Part shown: positions 52,729-63,326 of the stretch, piece after piece
Layout: every line of letters starts with the position of its first letter
Numbering within the stretch: position 1 is the first letter of the stretch
Source: Daedaleopsis sinensis
Lineage: Eukaryota > Basidiomycota > Agaricomycetes > Polyporales > Polyporaceae
Reading direction: 5' to 3'
Length of the DNA: 64,000 nucleotides
Assembly: GCA_033807695.1 (NCBI GenBank)
Contig: CM066310.1
Span: forward strand, 744,001 to 808,000
Notes under the pieces: generated by a model
Database searches by the model: none
What the model was told of the DNA's origin: nothing
What the model saw: only the letters and a program-made list of their open reading frames with translations
Made by a program: the position numbers and the translations under genes

Positions 52729-55700
52729 ACGGCAGTAGCCACGAGTGCATCTTCTTCTGTGACCACCAGTCTGCATGGGCATTCACACACCACATTAGAA
52801 CAGTCTCAGAGTCTAGATATCGTACAGTACCTCGTAGCTCCTTGCATGGGTGAGATGAGCAGTAGATGTTGTACTGCTCCCGGTCCTCGGGAGAGGATAT
52901 GTACGGGTAACTCTGGAGGTAGTTACGGACATCCGAGCCCACAAGGTGGCTGAGCTTATCAATACCTCTAGTATATGTCAAGCACAAACAGAGATCAGCC
53001 GGGAGATGTACATGTTGGAAAACGTCGGACGTACCTCATCCAATGGACTCTGCAAGTGCGATACACATAGAGCAACAACTCAGGGCCGGACACTGCTGCA
53101 ATTCCACTGACGGACGGGCAGTTCACCTGTTGGTCAGCTAGAGCGGCACCGGTACCAATAGCTTGAGCAGCTTCGCCATCAGCTAAGATGCCAAGCAGGT
53201 TCCCCTTCTTGTCGAACAGCTTGAAGAGGAGACGCCGTCCTGTACTTGTTTCGATCGCCTTGAATAGATCGTTCCATACATCCCGATAGACTGAGTTGTC
53301 TGCTTTGTTAAGCCACACTCGTGCTGCAACCACACCTGTATGGTAAGAACACCGTCAGCTACTGACACATGATACTATAACTCGGATACAAGTCAGACAG
53401 AGGCTTACGGATATTTAACTCCGGAATCCATATCAGGAGCTTCCATTGGTTGACGTCGCCATGTACGCACTTGAACGTAGTGTCGATCATGACCCACGGA
53501 GATCTATGAATAAGTGTGGCGATGTACGAGTTCAAACAGACAGTGAGATGTGTGTTGTCACCGAGAATGCGTGTGGAGCGTATGTATCGCATGTCGATCT
53601 TCGTACGTTCATATTCATTCTGTTCCTTCTCCTTTTGTGCGATTACGGCTTTGTGACGATGGCGGACAAGAGATTGAAGTGAGTCTAACATAGTCTATGA
53701 ACGGCTGCATGATTGAGTAACATACCATGAATGCCGGTCATTGGACGTTGTGCCACCTTTGCGGCCTTCACTACTTGTCTTCTTCGTCGGTTGTCTCCAA
53801 GTGCCGGATGAACTTGGGATGGCAGGCGGCCCTCCAGTATATCCTTGGTCGAAGGTGCTATTAATAAGAATGTAGCATCAGTGTTGGCGGTGCACGTTGA
53901 CTCAATTTACTGCAAGACATACCAAGGTCGACACGAAGCGGTGTAGCCCCAACCAACCCATGTGCTTCTACACACTGCTTGTATGATGCGCGTGCAGAAA
54001 ACGGAACCTTCGCAGGCGGAGGTATGGGGTGGTTATGCGGATCACCTGGTCGCGGAAAAACTATTGCGCGACGATCACTAGGGTCCATAGGCACCCATAT
54101 GGACAGTGCAGCTTCGCATGCACGCTTCTCCATAGTCCCTATAACCAGCTGTCCGTCGTTAAAGTGAGTGAAGGCTACAAAATATTTGATTAGTACGAAT
54201 AGCATTACTAGCCAGACATGCAGTACATCGACTACTCACGGCATGTTCTTGCATTCTCTCCTCGTCGTGTTCGCTGAGGATGAATAACATAGGGACATCC
54301 AGAGTCCCCTACGGCTTCCTCGTCGAGATCGCTGTCGGAAGCGTCTTCTACGGCCTCTCCGGCGAAGAACTTCTCCAGAATCTCCAATGGAACATTGGTC
54401 GGGATGGCGGTGAATCGATGATGTATCTCGAGAGCACGGTCATGTGCTGACCAGTTAGAACATCCAACGAAATGTGTTTTGCCATCTCGCGGGCCCTATG
54501 AAACAAACACAATGGGTACCGGTAGTATACAGTGCGAACGCTTGCTGGGCGCGTGATTCATACCTTGGCATACTGACGCAGAACTGCTCTTCCACCGCAG
54601 CGCTGTCCTTCGAGCTGTGCTTGACAAGTCGTCCGGAGAGCAGATCTGTAGAAGCTATACGACAATAACCTAAGTCAGCAGTAGCACGCAGTAGCAGAAA
54701 GAGTCGAACACAATAAGAGAGCTTACTTTGCACTCATCCGCGCTACAGTTGCTCGCTCGCGGGCATACGCAGCTTGCAACGGCTTGGTGATCAAGCGTTC
54801 ACGCTCGTTTGGATCTGCATCCCATCGTCGATGACCGTACAAGCTGTCGTGGTGCTCCGAGCAAACAAGAACACCGTTGCAGTAGAGTATCGAGTACCGG
54901 CACTCCACCAATTTGCCGTGCTCGTCCTTGAGTAGAGGAATGGTGACGGTCCTCTGAGTAGATCCAGTGCTACCCTTCCAAGAGTCCTGACACTAAGCGT
55001 ACATCATGAGTAATAGAACAGCCCATAGAACAGGAAACATTGTACCTGCAGTTTGATATAAGCGTCCACTTTGAGACACTCCCGAGTCCCCGTTTGACTG
55101 AACTTGCTGTCATGCTCCGGCCCGCGCAGGTCAAGGATGTAGGCAACCATAGGCTGACCTGGACGAGGGACCGACCAGATCTCAGGTGCGTCGTCAATTG
55201 TCACGCATATATCCGCTGTGTTTTTCTTGTTCAAGCGGACGGGTTGGTGAGTAGCTTGAGCCGGTGCCCGATGTTGGTCTGCACCGTCTGAGTCCGAGTC
55301 ACGACGGCGACGTTTGCGTGAAACCCCTCGCTGTCCGAGCTTCGGAGGTGCCAGCCCGTGAGATCTCACGTCCTCGGACGAGTCGGATAGGACGATAATG
55401 GTATGGTGGAGTGCTGTGGTTTGCGACGGCGGCAGTGCTGAGGTAGGACCTGGACTTGCGGTGGAATTCGGGCTCGAAACCGGTGGAGGGCCCGGGGGAG
55501 AAGCGGGGTCTACCTGAGAGGAGAAATCATACGGCGCTGGAGACAATGGACCACTGAGAGAGGCGGGCAGACGTCCAGGTGACTGAGAGAACGAGGGTAT
55601 CTGTCCTTGGCCGGTGAGATCCCACCCATTCGCATCAAGCCAGGTGATCATCTTGAGCGGGTCAATCCAATCGGTGGTAAGTAGGATTTCGGGATGCTCT

Positions 55701-56660
55701 GCAACGATTGTATCCCCAAATACCTGATACATATCGCAGCCAGAGTCAATACAGAGTTTTTGAAGTCCTGCCCAGTGGCATACTAGTATGCTCACTCACC
55801 GCGCATGCATACCGATGTCTGTCTCCGAGTGAGACTGCATCTGTAGTATGAGATCAGTCACCGTGGACTAGTAGCAGAGGAGGATCACTAACCTGCTGAG
55901 AATACACCACTACTTGGTGGTCCGTAGCATGCATCGAGATGGGAGGGTGGGTTTAGCTCCTAGAGGGTGTTAGACAGATAAGTACGACTGGCAGTGTGCC
56001 ACAGCATTCAATGAAGCGGAGCCTTGAATATGAGAACTCACCATACGGAAAGAACTTCAAGGCCAGTGAATCTACGCAATGTTGCTGGGGAGCCGAGCGG
56101 GAGGTGATCATCGACTCGCTCCGACTTATACATTGCCCGTGCATTGGGGCCAGCCCCCAAATCTCCTGCCTAGCATCCCGCGACCTCCCTCTCGCATATT
56201 GCTTGTCTACCGATCGTTGGCCACCTACCGTGTTTGAGATCCTATTGGTCACTAGCCGTCGATATACTGAGGTCGGCTGGGCTGGAATGTTACCGATCTG
56301 GTTTAACCGAGTCCATCAATTGCTAGAGAGGTGCGGCCCGGCGGGGACGCACTACATGGCAGGACTAGATACAGAGTAATCGAGCAAATGAATAGGATCT
56401 CACCAGTAGTCGGACCATCCACACGATAGAGCAGGTCGCCAGTGACTGGAATGTGTGGTAGAGGGAGGCTGGAGTATTATTACGTAGCCGCAGAGGCGGG
56501 GAATAAGCGCCAACGCCTCCTCCCGCCCCGCCCAGCGCTCCACACGTCGGGCGCCGAGCGAGCCCAATTTGATGCGCCTATGGTTGCCGACGATTTCATC
56601 TGCTATTCCCACACACACGCTTTGTCGTAGTTTTCATTCTTACTACTACTCATCCCCACG

Positions 56661-56669
56661 ATTACGTGG
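56661..56669 (+). repeat. Right 9-bp target-site duplication of the Mutator-like element
   Basis: ATTACGTGG, identical to 45,929-45,937. It is followed by GGATATGATGTGTGCGCGG, the continuation of intron 2 of the split gene. Confidence 0.85.
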
Positions 56670-56935
56670 GGATATGATGTGTGCGCGGCGCAGATGAGGA
56701 GCTCCGGCGCGTGGCTGCGGCGTATGGGATCGGGGACGGGGACGGGGAGACGAGCGGGGACGTGCTTAGGGATAGCGTTGCGCTGTTCCTGACTGGGAGG
56801 CGTGCGTGAGCGGAGCTCGGAGCTGCATTTGTCGACGAGACGGCTCCGGGCAAGCGTGCGTGCGTTGGTCTCGAGGTGTGATAGCCGGATGAGGGAGTTG
56901 GCAAGGATGAACGGAGCAGAGTTGGGACGTTATCA
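56670..56935 (+). pseudogene. 3' half of the split host gene
   Basis: Intron 2 ends with GGCGCAG at 56,693. Exon 3 begins 56,694 in the phase left by exon 2 and reads DEELRRVAAAYGIGDGDGET, then SGDVLRDSVALFLTGRRA with a TGA at 56,807-56,809. A further helical stretch (VRALVSRCD, MRELARMNGAEL) follows in another frame and would be joined by a possible 49-nt intron (GTGAGC...GCAAG). Similarity to the second copy (57,790-58,070) ends near 56,935. Without the MULE, intron 2 would be only about 103 nt. Confidence 0.65.
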
Positions 56936-57257
56936 CTATGTGTTTAGGTTTGAGGGAAGTTCACTTTCAAGATCTCGGGCAATGGTAGTTGATAACAGAT
57001 TCTACGGACCGTGTAAGTATATCGTAAAGCAGATGTAGAGGTACATAAATGTAGAATGAACCATAAACCACTGCCCCCACTTCCCTCCCAGCTACAGCGG
57101 GCCCGGACGCTTGCTCTTGTCAAGTACACATTAAGATGACATGAAGCGGTCAGATGAAAGGCATGCAAGAGTCGTGACCAGCAATCATCAATCAAGGATT
57201 GTGTACTTTCCCCACAGTCATCTGGCACCGCTCCCGAACTTTGGGGTGCACAGTGAA
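56936..57257. other. Intergenic region
   Basis: About 320 nt, no gene or repeat recognised. Confidence 0.5.
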
Positions 57258-57344
57258 TTTTCCCGCGCTGCGCCATGCTGATCAGGGACGAACACGCCGA
57301 CCGAGTGCGCGGACAACGCACCTCCGCCTGAGGACCCTGCTCCG

Positions 57345-57385
<41 letters not shown>

Positions 57386-57693
57386 CTGGCCGTGGGTCAT
57401 GTGGGTCATCCAGAAGTCGTCGGCCTTCCCTCTGTGGAGGTGGTGAGGGTGTGCTTCGGCACCAGATGCGTCCGGCCGCGCCCGCGCATCCCTACGATCG
57501 CTGGCACCCTGTCCTCGCGCGCGTTCGGCGCGGGCACGAACGCGGTCCGCGCGGGCGCGCCTCTGTGCGTCTGCGGCTGGGCTGTCGTTCCGTTTGCCAT
57601 GGCGCATGAATGTTCGAATCGGATGCGAGGATGTGGCGGGGTGTGCTGGAGCCTGGTTGTACTACTAGATGCTTGGATGATCTGCTTTTTGTT
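57258..57693 (+). pseudogene. Duplicated 3' end of the fungalysin gene
   Basis: Nearly identical to 62,047-62,498: it contains the last fungalysin exon from about TECADNAPPPEDPAPG, the Asp run, WPWVMWVIQKSS and FPLWRW, plus about 250 nt of 3' flank. A short deletion removes the intron's acceptor (GTTAGGGCCACCGCAC). No other part of the gene is present, so it is a dead fragment. At 57,693/57,694 it is fused to a fragment of the split host gene. Confidence 0.82.
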
Positions 57694-58080
57694 GTGGGCG
57701 CTCCGGCGGATGTCTGGTGCGTCCGCCTCCCTTGGCCTGTTTTTCGAGTTCGTCTGCTGCCAGTGCCAGTGCCCGTCGCTGACTGTGGCTCCTTTATGTG
57801 GGGATATGATGTGTGCGCGGCGCAGAGGACGAGCTCCGGCGCGTGGCTGCGGCGTATGAGATCGGGGACGGGGACGGGGACGGGGAGACGAGCGGGGACG
57901 TGCTTAGGGATAGCGTTGCGCTGTTCCTGACTGGGAGGCGTGCGTGAGCGGAGCTCGGAGCTGTATTCGTCGATGAGACGGCTCCGGGCAGGCGTGCGTG
58001 CGTTGGTCTCGAGGTGTGATGACCGGATGAGCCTGAGGGAGTTGGCAAGGATGAACGGAGCAGAGTTGGAAGATGGCCAG
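57694..58080 (+). pseudogene. Second, insertion-free copy of the split host gene's 3' part
   Basis: Begins with the end of exon 2 (TGTGGGCGCTCCGGCGGATG), continues through intron 2 and exon 3 (DELRRVAAAYEIGDGDGDGE) to LARMNGAELEDGQ. At about 57,790 it shows the uninterrupted site CCTTTATGTGGGGATATG. Exon 1 and most of exon 2 are missing, so it is not a complete gene. Confidence 0.78.
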
Positions 58081-59525
58081 TACTTGGGAAGCATCTAGAG
58101 GAAGTAGTCTATATAGCGCGAGAGTCGGAACGCTGGCTGGTGGACAGGCATCGATCGGACTGCGGTTGGAGGGACATGGCGTTGGCAGCAAGCTAGCATG
58201 ATCGTGTACGTACTGAGTACTGAGTACTGAGAGGTTGAAATCATAAGACAAATGAGAAGAGAGTCGGCTGCTCGAGTTGACCTGAGGAACATCGAATCGG
58301 ACAAGTTAGTGAAATTTCGCGTCACGCCACTGGAGGAGGAGGAGGAGGAGGAAGGTAAGTTCAGTCGCACCGAGTATGTCGGGGCTTCGGTAAAGCGTTT
58401 GTGCCGCTCCTCCCTCCGACCGGTAGCGCGCTATACTCACCGCTCGCCACGAGGCTCACTTAGAAAGTGTCCCCGCGAGCCGTCTCCCTTGTGCATGTGA
58501 GCACCAGTCGATAGCTCGCCTTGACGTCTTCGCACATCACGTAACGAAGGCTGTCCAGGTCCACTACAACCAGGAGGCGCGACGGAGTGCTTCGACAGTA
58601 TGATGATTTGGCTAGCAACTCGCGAGTGGTCGAATGTGCGGCGCGTGAGCTGAGTCGTATAGATGCCTCGCAGTAGCTCGCACAGTGCAGAGGCAGACTG
58701 TCGCTGTCATGCTGGACATGTGGTGTCGTCCGACAGAGTCCCCACATGTAAAGTACGGTGGGGCTTGCACGGTAGACAAGGTAGCAAGCGCTCGCAGGTG
58801 GGGTTCATTCCGGATCCTCACGCGGGTGTTCTTTGCAGAGGACGGAAGGCAAATTGGCGTGAGAGATATGATACTCACCGGGAGGAGGCTGGAGGAGGTG
58901 AGGACTGTCAACTGTAATCTATAGTAGTATGAGACTTGGAGGTCTCACCGCTTATCGTGGGTCGTCACCGAGTCAGAGGGAGGATGACTTATGACTTAGA
59001 GCAGGTGTAGAAAAAGGGTTGATAGTGAATGTGGTCTGGCAGGGACCCCAGCTCGTGTGATACACGCAAGCGGGCACGAAAGTGGCATGGCTGCGGTTTC
59101 CGAGGACCCCGGCGCCCGTCGAGTATGTGTTGCTAGCGTATCAGTGCATGACAAGATAGGGCATGCGGAGAGGCTCTCAAGGCGATTGGTGTTGTAATGA
59201 CTTGTCAGTTGCTGTATGTAGCTGTTGCTGTACACGCCATCAGAGGCCATCTCGCTCTCTGGGGCGCAGTCGGGCAGAGTAGCAAAGAGCGCCTGTGTGA
59301 AGTGCTGTGAAGGGCGAATGCGGACCCATTTCGGGTAAACGAGCAGCCAAATATGGGTAGCCACCGGGGGCTGGCGCGTCGCCATCCGAGCCCGAGGCGG
59401 ACAGATAAGAGGAGCCCTCCCCCGCTCTCTCTTTCCCCCCAACCATCACCTCCCCCTCTTCGCCGTTGGGGAGCTCACTCAAGTCCGCTACTCTCAACCA
59501 CCACCACCGTCTCTCCTTCTACAGC
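58081..59525. other. 1.4 kb intergenic region upstream of fungalysin
   Basis: Contains GTACTGAGTACTGAGTACTG (near 58,208), a GAG trinucleotide run (58,333-58,353) and two weak ORFs (58,252-58,500 and 58,685-58,924) that I could not join into a gene. The last few hundred bases should hold the fungalysin promoter. Confidence 0.45.
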
Positions 59526-62245
59526 ATGCGTCGTTTGTTCGTCGCCGCTGTCGCTGCCGCCGGCCTCGCCGGCGTTCTCGCTCATGACTCGCATGCTATC
59601 TCTCGTCGCAAGACCCTTAGCTTCGGCCCTGTTCTCCCTCACGCAGCCTACCACACCAACCCCGTATACCACTCCAGCCTCCTCGCCGCCAGTGAAGATC
59701 CGCTCGAGGTCGCGCGACTCTTTGTGGAGGATCTCGTAGGTGGCATCAAAGGTGGCTCTTACCAGGTCCGCAAGGACTCGTACACCGACGCCGCCACCGG
59801 TGTCACACATGTGTATGTCCGCCAGTACTACAACGGTATCGAGGTTGCCGACGGAGATATCAACGTCAACGTCAAGGACGGCGTCGTCCTCTCATACGGT
59901 GATTCGTTCTTCCGTCCCAACGGTCCCACGCCGTTCGTCGCCCAATCCAATGGCGACATCAACCCTCATGCCGACTACTGCAACTCTCTCCAGGCTGAAA
60001 TCAACGAGCAGCTTGAGCGTGCTGACAGTTCCTGGGACGAGAGTGACGAGCGTCGCGAGTCTCTCGTTCAGCTCGGCCTCCTCCGCGGCTGGAACTGCAT
60101 GTTTGTTGATGCCCCCGACTTCATGTCCCAGCACCCGCAATTCGCGGACGAGGACCAGGCGTCTACAGATGTCTCTCGTGCTGTCCTCCAGTTCATGCTC
60201 GCTGCCACTCCCAAGCCCGCTCTCAGCGCAGAGATCATGGAGAACCCAGCCAAGTTCCTCCCCGACATGAAGGTCATCTTCGACCACCATCTCGCTGGCG
60301 ACCACCCTCCCTCCTTCGTGGTTCAGAACGTCCCTGACGCCGTCAACCCGGTCAAGGGTCGCCTCGCCTTTGTCCAGGTCCCTTCAGGTGACTCGACCAC
60401 GCTGCAGCTCGTCTTCAAGGTACGCGTATACCTTGATAGTGTTAGGGTATCATATTGACATCGCCGCAGTTGGAAGTCGAGATGCAGGACAACTGGTATG
60501 AGGCTGCTGTCTCCGCGGAGGCGCCCCACCGCATCATCTCGGTTGTTGACTGGGCGTCTGACTCCCCGATGCCCGTTGCTCCTGTCCCCAAGGACCCCAA
60601 GGGTGCGACTTACAACGTGTTCGGCTGGGGTATCAACGACCCGTCGGTCGGCGAGCGTTCCATCCAGAAGGAGAACTTCGACGCATTGGCGTCTCCCCTC
60701 GGCTGGCACTCTCTTCCTTTCGCCAACGACCCGCAGACCGCGAACATCCGGCTTCGCAAGGATGCTCCCAAGTTCCGCAACACCTCGACCACCTGGGGTA
60801 ACAACGTCTTCGCCCACGAGGACTGGGAAGGCAGGAACAACTGGGTCAACAACTACCGTCCCGACGGCGGTGACGACTTGGCCTTCGACTACAAGTACAA
60901 GCCCAAGCAGACCGAGACCGAGGACGCGCTCGAGGAGGCGAAGAAGTACATCAACGCCACCGTGACGCAGCTCTTCTACACTTCCAACATGGTCCATGAC
61001 CTGTACTACCGGTACGGTTTCACGGAAGTGGCAGGCAACTTCCAGCAGCACAACTTCGGGCGTGGTGGTCAGGAGAACGACGCCGTCATCGCGAACGCGC
61101 AGGACGGCAGCGGTTACAACAACGCCAACTTCATGACCCCGCCTGATGGTCAGAACGGGCGCTGCCGGATGTACCTGTGGAACACCGCCAACCCCTACCG
61201 CGATGGCGATCTCGAGGCCGGTATCGTCATCCACGAGCTGAGCCACGGTCTGAGCACTCGTCTTACTGGTGGTCCCGCGAACTCCGGCTGCTTGGGCTGG
61301 GGTGAGTCGGGAGGAATGGGTGAAGGCTGGGGTGGTACGTACACACAGACAAATGATACAAATGCTAGCAGACTGATAAATACGCAGACTTCTTGGCTAC
61401 GACTATCCGGAGCAACAAGACCTACTCAGACTACGCGATGGGTTCGTGGGCTGCGAACATGGAGAAAGGTATCCGTAACTACCCGTACTCCCTGGTATGT
61501 GTGTTCGTGGGACCTCCTCCGTGCGCGTGCTCATTTTCTCCTTCCGTCCGCTCCAGAACGAGACCATCAACCCGTCCACGTACAAGACGCTCGACAAGCC
61601 CGGCTACTGGGGCGTGCACGCGATCGGCGAGGTCTGGGCGCAGATCCTCTGGGTCGTCTCCCAGAAGCTCATCGAGAAGCACGGCTTCGTCGACGACCTC
61701 TTCCCGCCCAAGCCGCTCGAGGACGGCACCATCCCCGAGGGCGACTTCTACCGCAAGCAGGATTTCACCGCGGAGGGCAAGCCGAAGCCGCTCGTGCCCA
61801 AGCACGGCAACTCGCTCATCGTGCAGCTCGTGCTCGACGGCATGAAGCTGCAGCCGTGCCGCCCCTCGTTCTTCGACGCGCGCGACGCGATCATCGCGGC
61901 CGACAAGGCGCTCACCGGCGGCGAGAACTTCTGCGAGCTCTGGGAGGCGTTCGCCTCGCGCGGCCTCGGCGTCGACTCGAAGGTCGAGGGCCGCACGCCG
62001 TGGGGCGGAGGCGTCCGCTCGAACGTGAGTAGTCCGCCGTCGTCTCCCCGCGCCGCGCCATGCTAATCAGAGATGAACACTGTTAGGGCCACCGCACGCC
62101 GACCGAGTGCGCGGGCAACGCACCTCCGCCTGAGGACCCTGCTCCGGGCGACGGCGACGACGACGATGACGACGACGACGACGACTGGCCGTGGGTCATG
62201 TGGGTCATCCAGAAGTCGTCCACCTTCCCTCTGTGGAGGTGGTGA
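59526..62245 (+). CDS. Fungalysin, secreted M36 zinc metalloprotease
   Basis: Five exons: 59526-60419, 60470-61334, 61388-61494, 61557-62024 and 62087-62245, about 830 aa; phases agree. Start is ATG 59526. A signal peptide (MRRLFVAAVAAAGLAGVLA) is followed by an FTP-type propeptide (GSYQVRKDSYTD, THVYVRQYYNGIEVADGDIN). The M36 catalytic domain has the zinc site HELSH (H553, E554, H557) and the third ligand Glu583 in GMGEGWGD. Other marks are FAHEDWEGRNNWVNNYRPDG, NMVHDLYYRYGF, NNANFMTPPDGQ and WGVHAIGEVWAQILW. It digests extracellular protein for nitrogen nutrition after propeptide removal. The last exon is unusual: a run of about 12 Asp followed by WPWVMWVIQKSS and FPLWRW. A copy of that exon lies at 57,258-57,693. 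Confidence 0.93.
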
Positions 62246-63160
62246 GGGTGTACTTCGGCACCGGATGCCTCCGGCCGCGCCCGCGCATCCCTACGATCCC
62301 TGGCACCCTGTCCTCGCGCGCGTTCGACGCGGGGACGGACGCGGTCCGCGCGGGCGCGCCTCTGTGCGTCTGCGGCTGGGCTGTCGTTCCGTTTGCCATC
62401 GCTCATGAATGTTCGAATGGGGCTCGGATGCGAGGATGTGGCGGGGTGTGCTGGAGCCTGGTTGTACTACTAGATGCCTGGATGGTCTGCTTTTTGTACT
62501 ACTACTACTAGTACGTTGCTGGATATACATGACGCTGTTTAATGGGAGCGCGGTTGGGAGCGGCGAGGCAGATATCCGTTTTACTGTAGTATCCCAGAGT
62601 ATCCCCTTGTCTGCTCGTGCGCGAGTGCTTCTACTGCCAGACCGGCAGTTCCCGAGCTACGCATCGTCTCGGATATCCTGCCAGAGGGGTTGGGTACTTA
62701 CCGGGTGTTCGTTGGACGGAGTTACAGGTGCTAGTGTCGTGTCGGGCGCGGATATCATTAGGAGGAAGGTGGCCTCCACAGATCATTAATGATAGAGTTG
62801 GAGTTCGACAGATGAATTCCTCCCACGCGCGCGCAGGATATCTGGATAGTCACACCCACAGCGGGCGCGCGCGTTTTGCAGGTCGCCGCTTGCTGCGGAC
62901 TCGTGGTCTGGGCAGCCCGTGGTAGTGACTAGTACACTGTAGGAGCAGAAGAGAGCAGAAGGCCGGACTTGTTCGGACATCAGTAGCTAGTGAAGTAGTC
63001 GAGCAGGTGTCGGATATCGTTCAACATGTTGCGCAGCCGAGTGTTGGACGCTGCTGTACTAGTACTTCGCGTCGACGGTGCAGGGACGCACATGGACGTG
63101 GACTGGAGCCAACATTGCCAGTACCTCCGAGTCGTACCAGCTGCAGCTCCGATGCAGGAC
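62246..63160. other. Intergenic region downstream of fungalysin
   Basis: The first ~250 nt are the source of the duplicate at 57.4-57.7 kb. After that no gene is seen; short ORFs only. Confidence 0.5.
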
Positions 63161-63250
63161 ATCCGATGAAGAACGTCGATTATTTAAATACTGACAGTCG
63201 GATCTGTCGCACGCACTGAATAATAGTAGGTAGTGTACATACAGGTAAGC
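63160..63250 (-). repeat. Downstream element of the secreted-protein family, third copy
   Basis: On the minus strand shows GTGCGACAGATCCGACTGTCAG, split here as GTGCGACAGATCC and GACTGTCAGTATTTA, then GTCCTGCATCGGAGCTG. It matches the elements after copies 1 and 2 in order and spacing. Confidence 0.55.
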
Positions 63251-63326
63251 AGTCCGTCACGGCTGCGCCCAAATCCGTAGAGTGGTACATCTAGTACGGA
63301 CTCGGCGCACAGGCCAGTCCATCCCA

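Larger units (their letters stand above)
46425..55934 (-). pseudogene. MULE-family transposase gene, interrupted by an LTR retrotransposon
   Basis: Fourteen exons on the minus strand: 55893-55934, 55813-55840, 55046-55767, 54727-54986, 54564-54645, 54240-54495, 53923-54174, 53726-53857, 53409-53684, 53035-53335, 52729-52967, then (after the LTR element) 46990-47132, 46644-46933 and 46425-46579. Every phase agrees; removing the LTR element and one 4-bp target copy leaves an open 1057-codon frame. Motifs include CNGVLVCSEHHD, a zinc-ligand-like HFVGCSNWSAHDRALEIHHR region, GDPHNHPI, the first catalytic-type Asp in WVMIDTTFK (about residue 659), the second in ILADGEAAQ (about 736), and NTNALEGSH (about 889), a candidate for the third acidic residue. 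The tail is basic and coiled. The N-terminal two small exons are the least certain part. Confidence 0.72.
45938..56660 (-). mobile_element. Mutator-like (MULE) DNA transposon, 10.7 kb, containing a nested LTR element
   Basis: Bounded by a 9-bp duplication ATTACGTGG, the size typical of Mutator-like elements. Terminal repeats are imperfect: AAAACTAC and GTGTGGGA occur in the left end (45,955 and 45,975) and, inverted, in the right end (56,627-56,634 and 56,607-56,614) with the same 20-nt spacing. One large multi-exon transposase-like gene runs on the minus strand (46,425-55,934). Without the nested LTR element the transposon would be about 5.1 kb. It sits in intron 2 of the gene starting at 45,292. 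Confidence 0.8.

Noticed and set aside
56662..58048. Two near-identical minus-strand 80-84 codon frames (56,662-56,904 and 57,794-58,048)
   Set aside because: They are the antisense of duplicated exon 3 of the split host gene; similarity is explained by the plus-strand coding copy.
58252..58924. Two small plus-strand ORFs, one with a Glu run
   Set aside because: I could not link them by consistent splice sites, and the Glu run is a GAG microsatellite. Possible gene remnants only.
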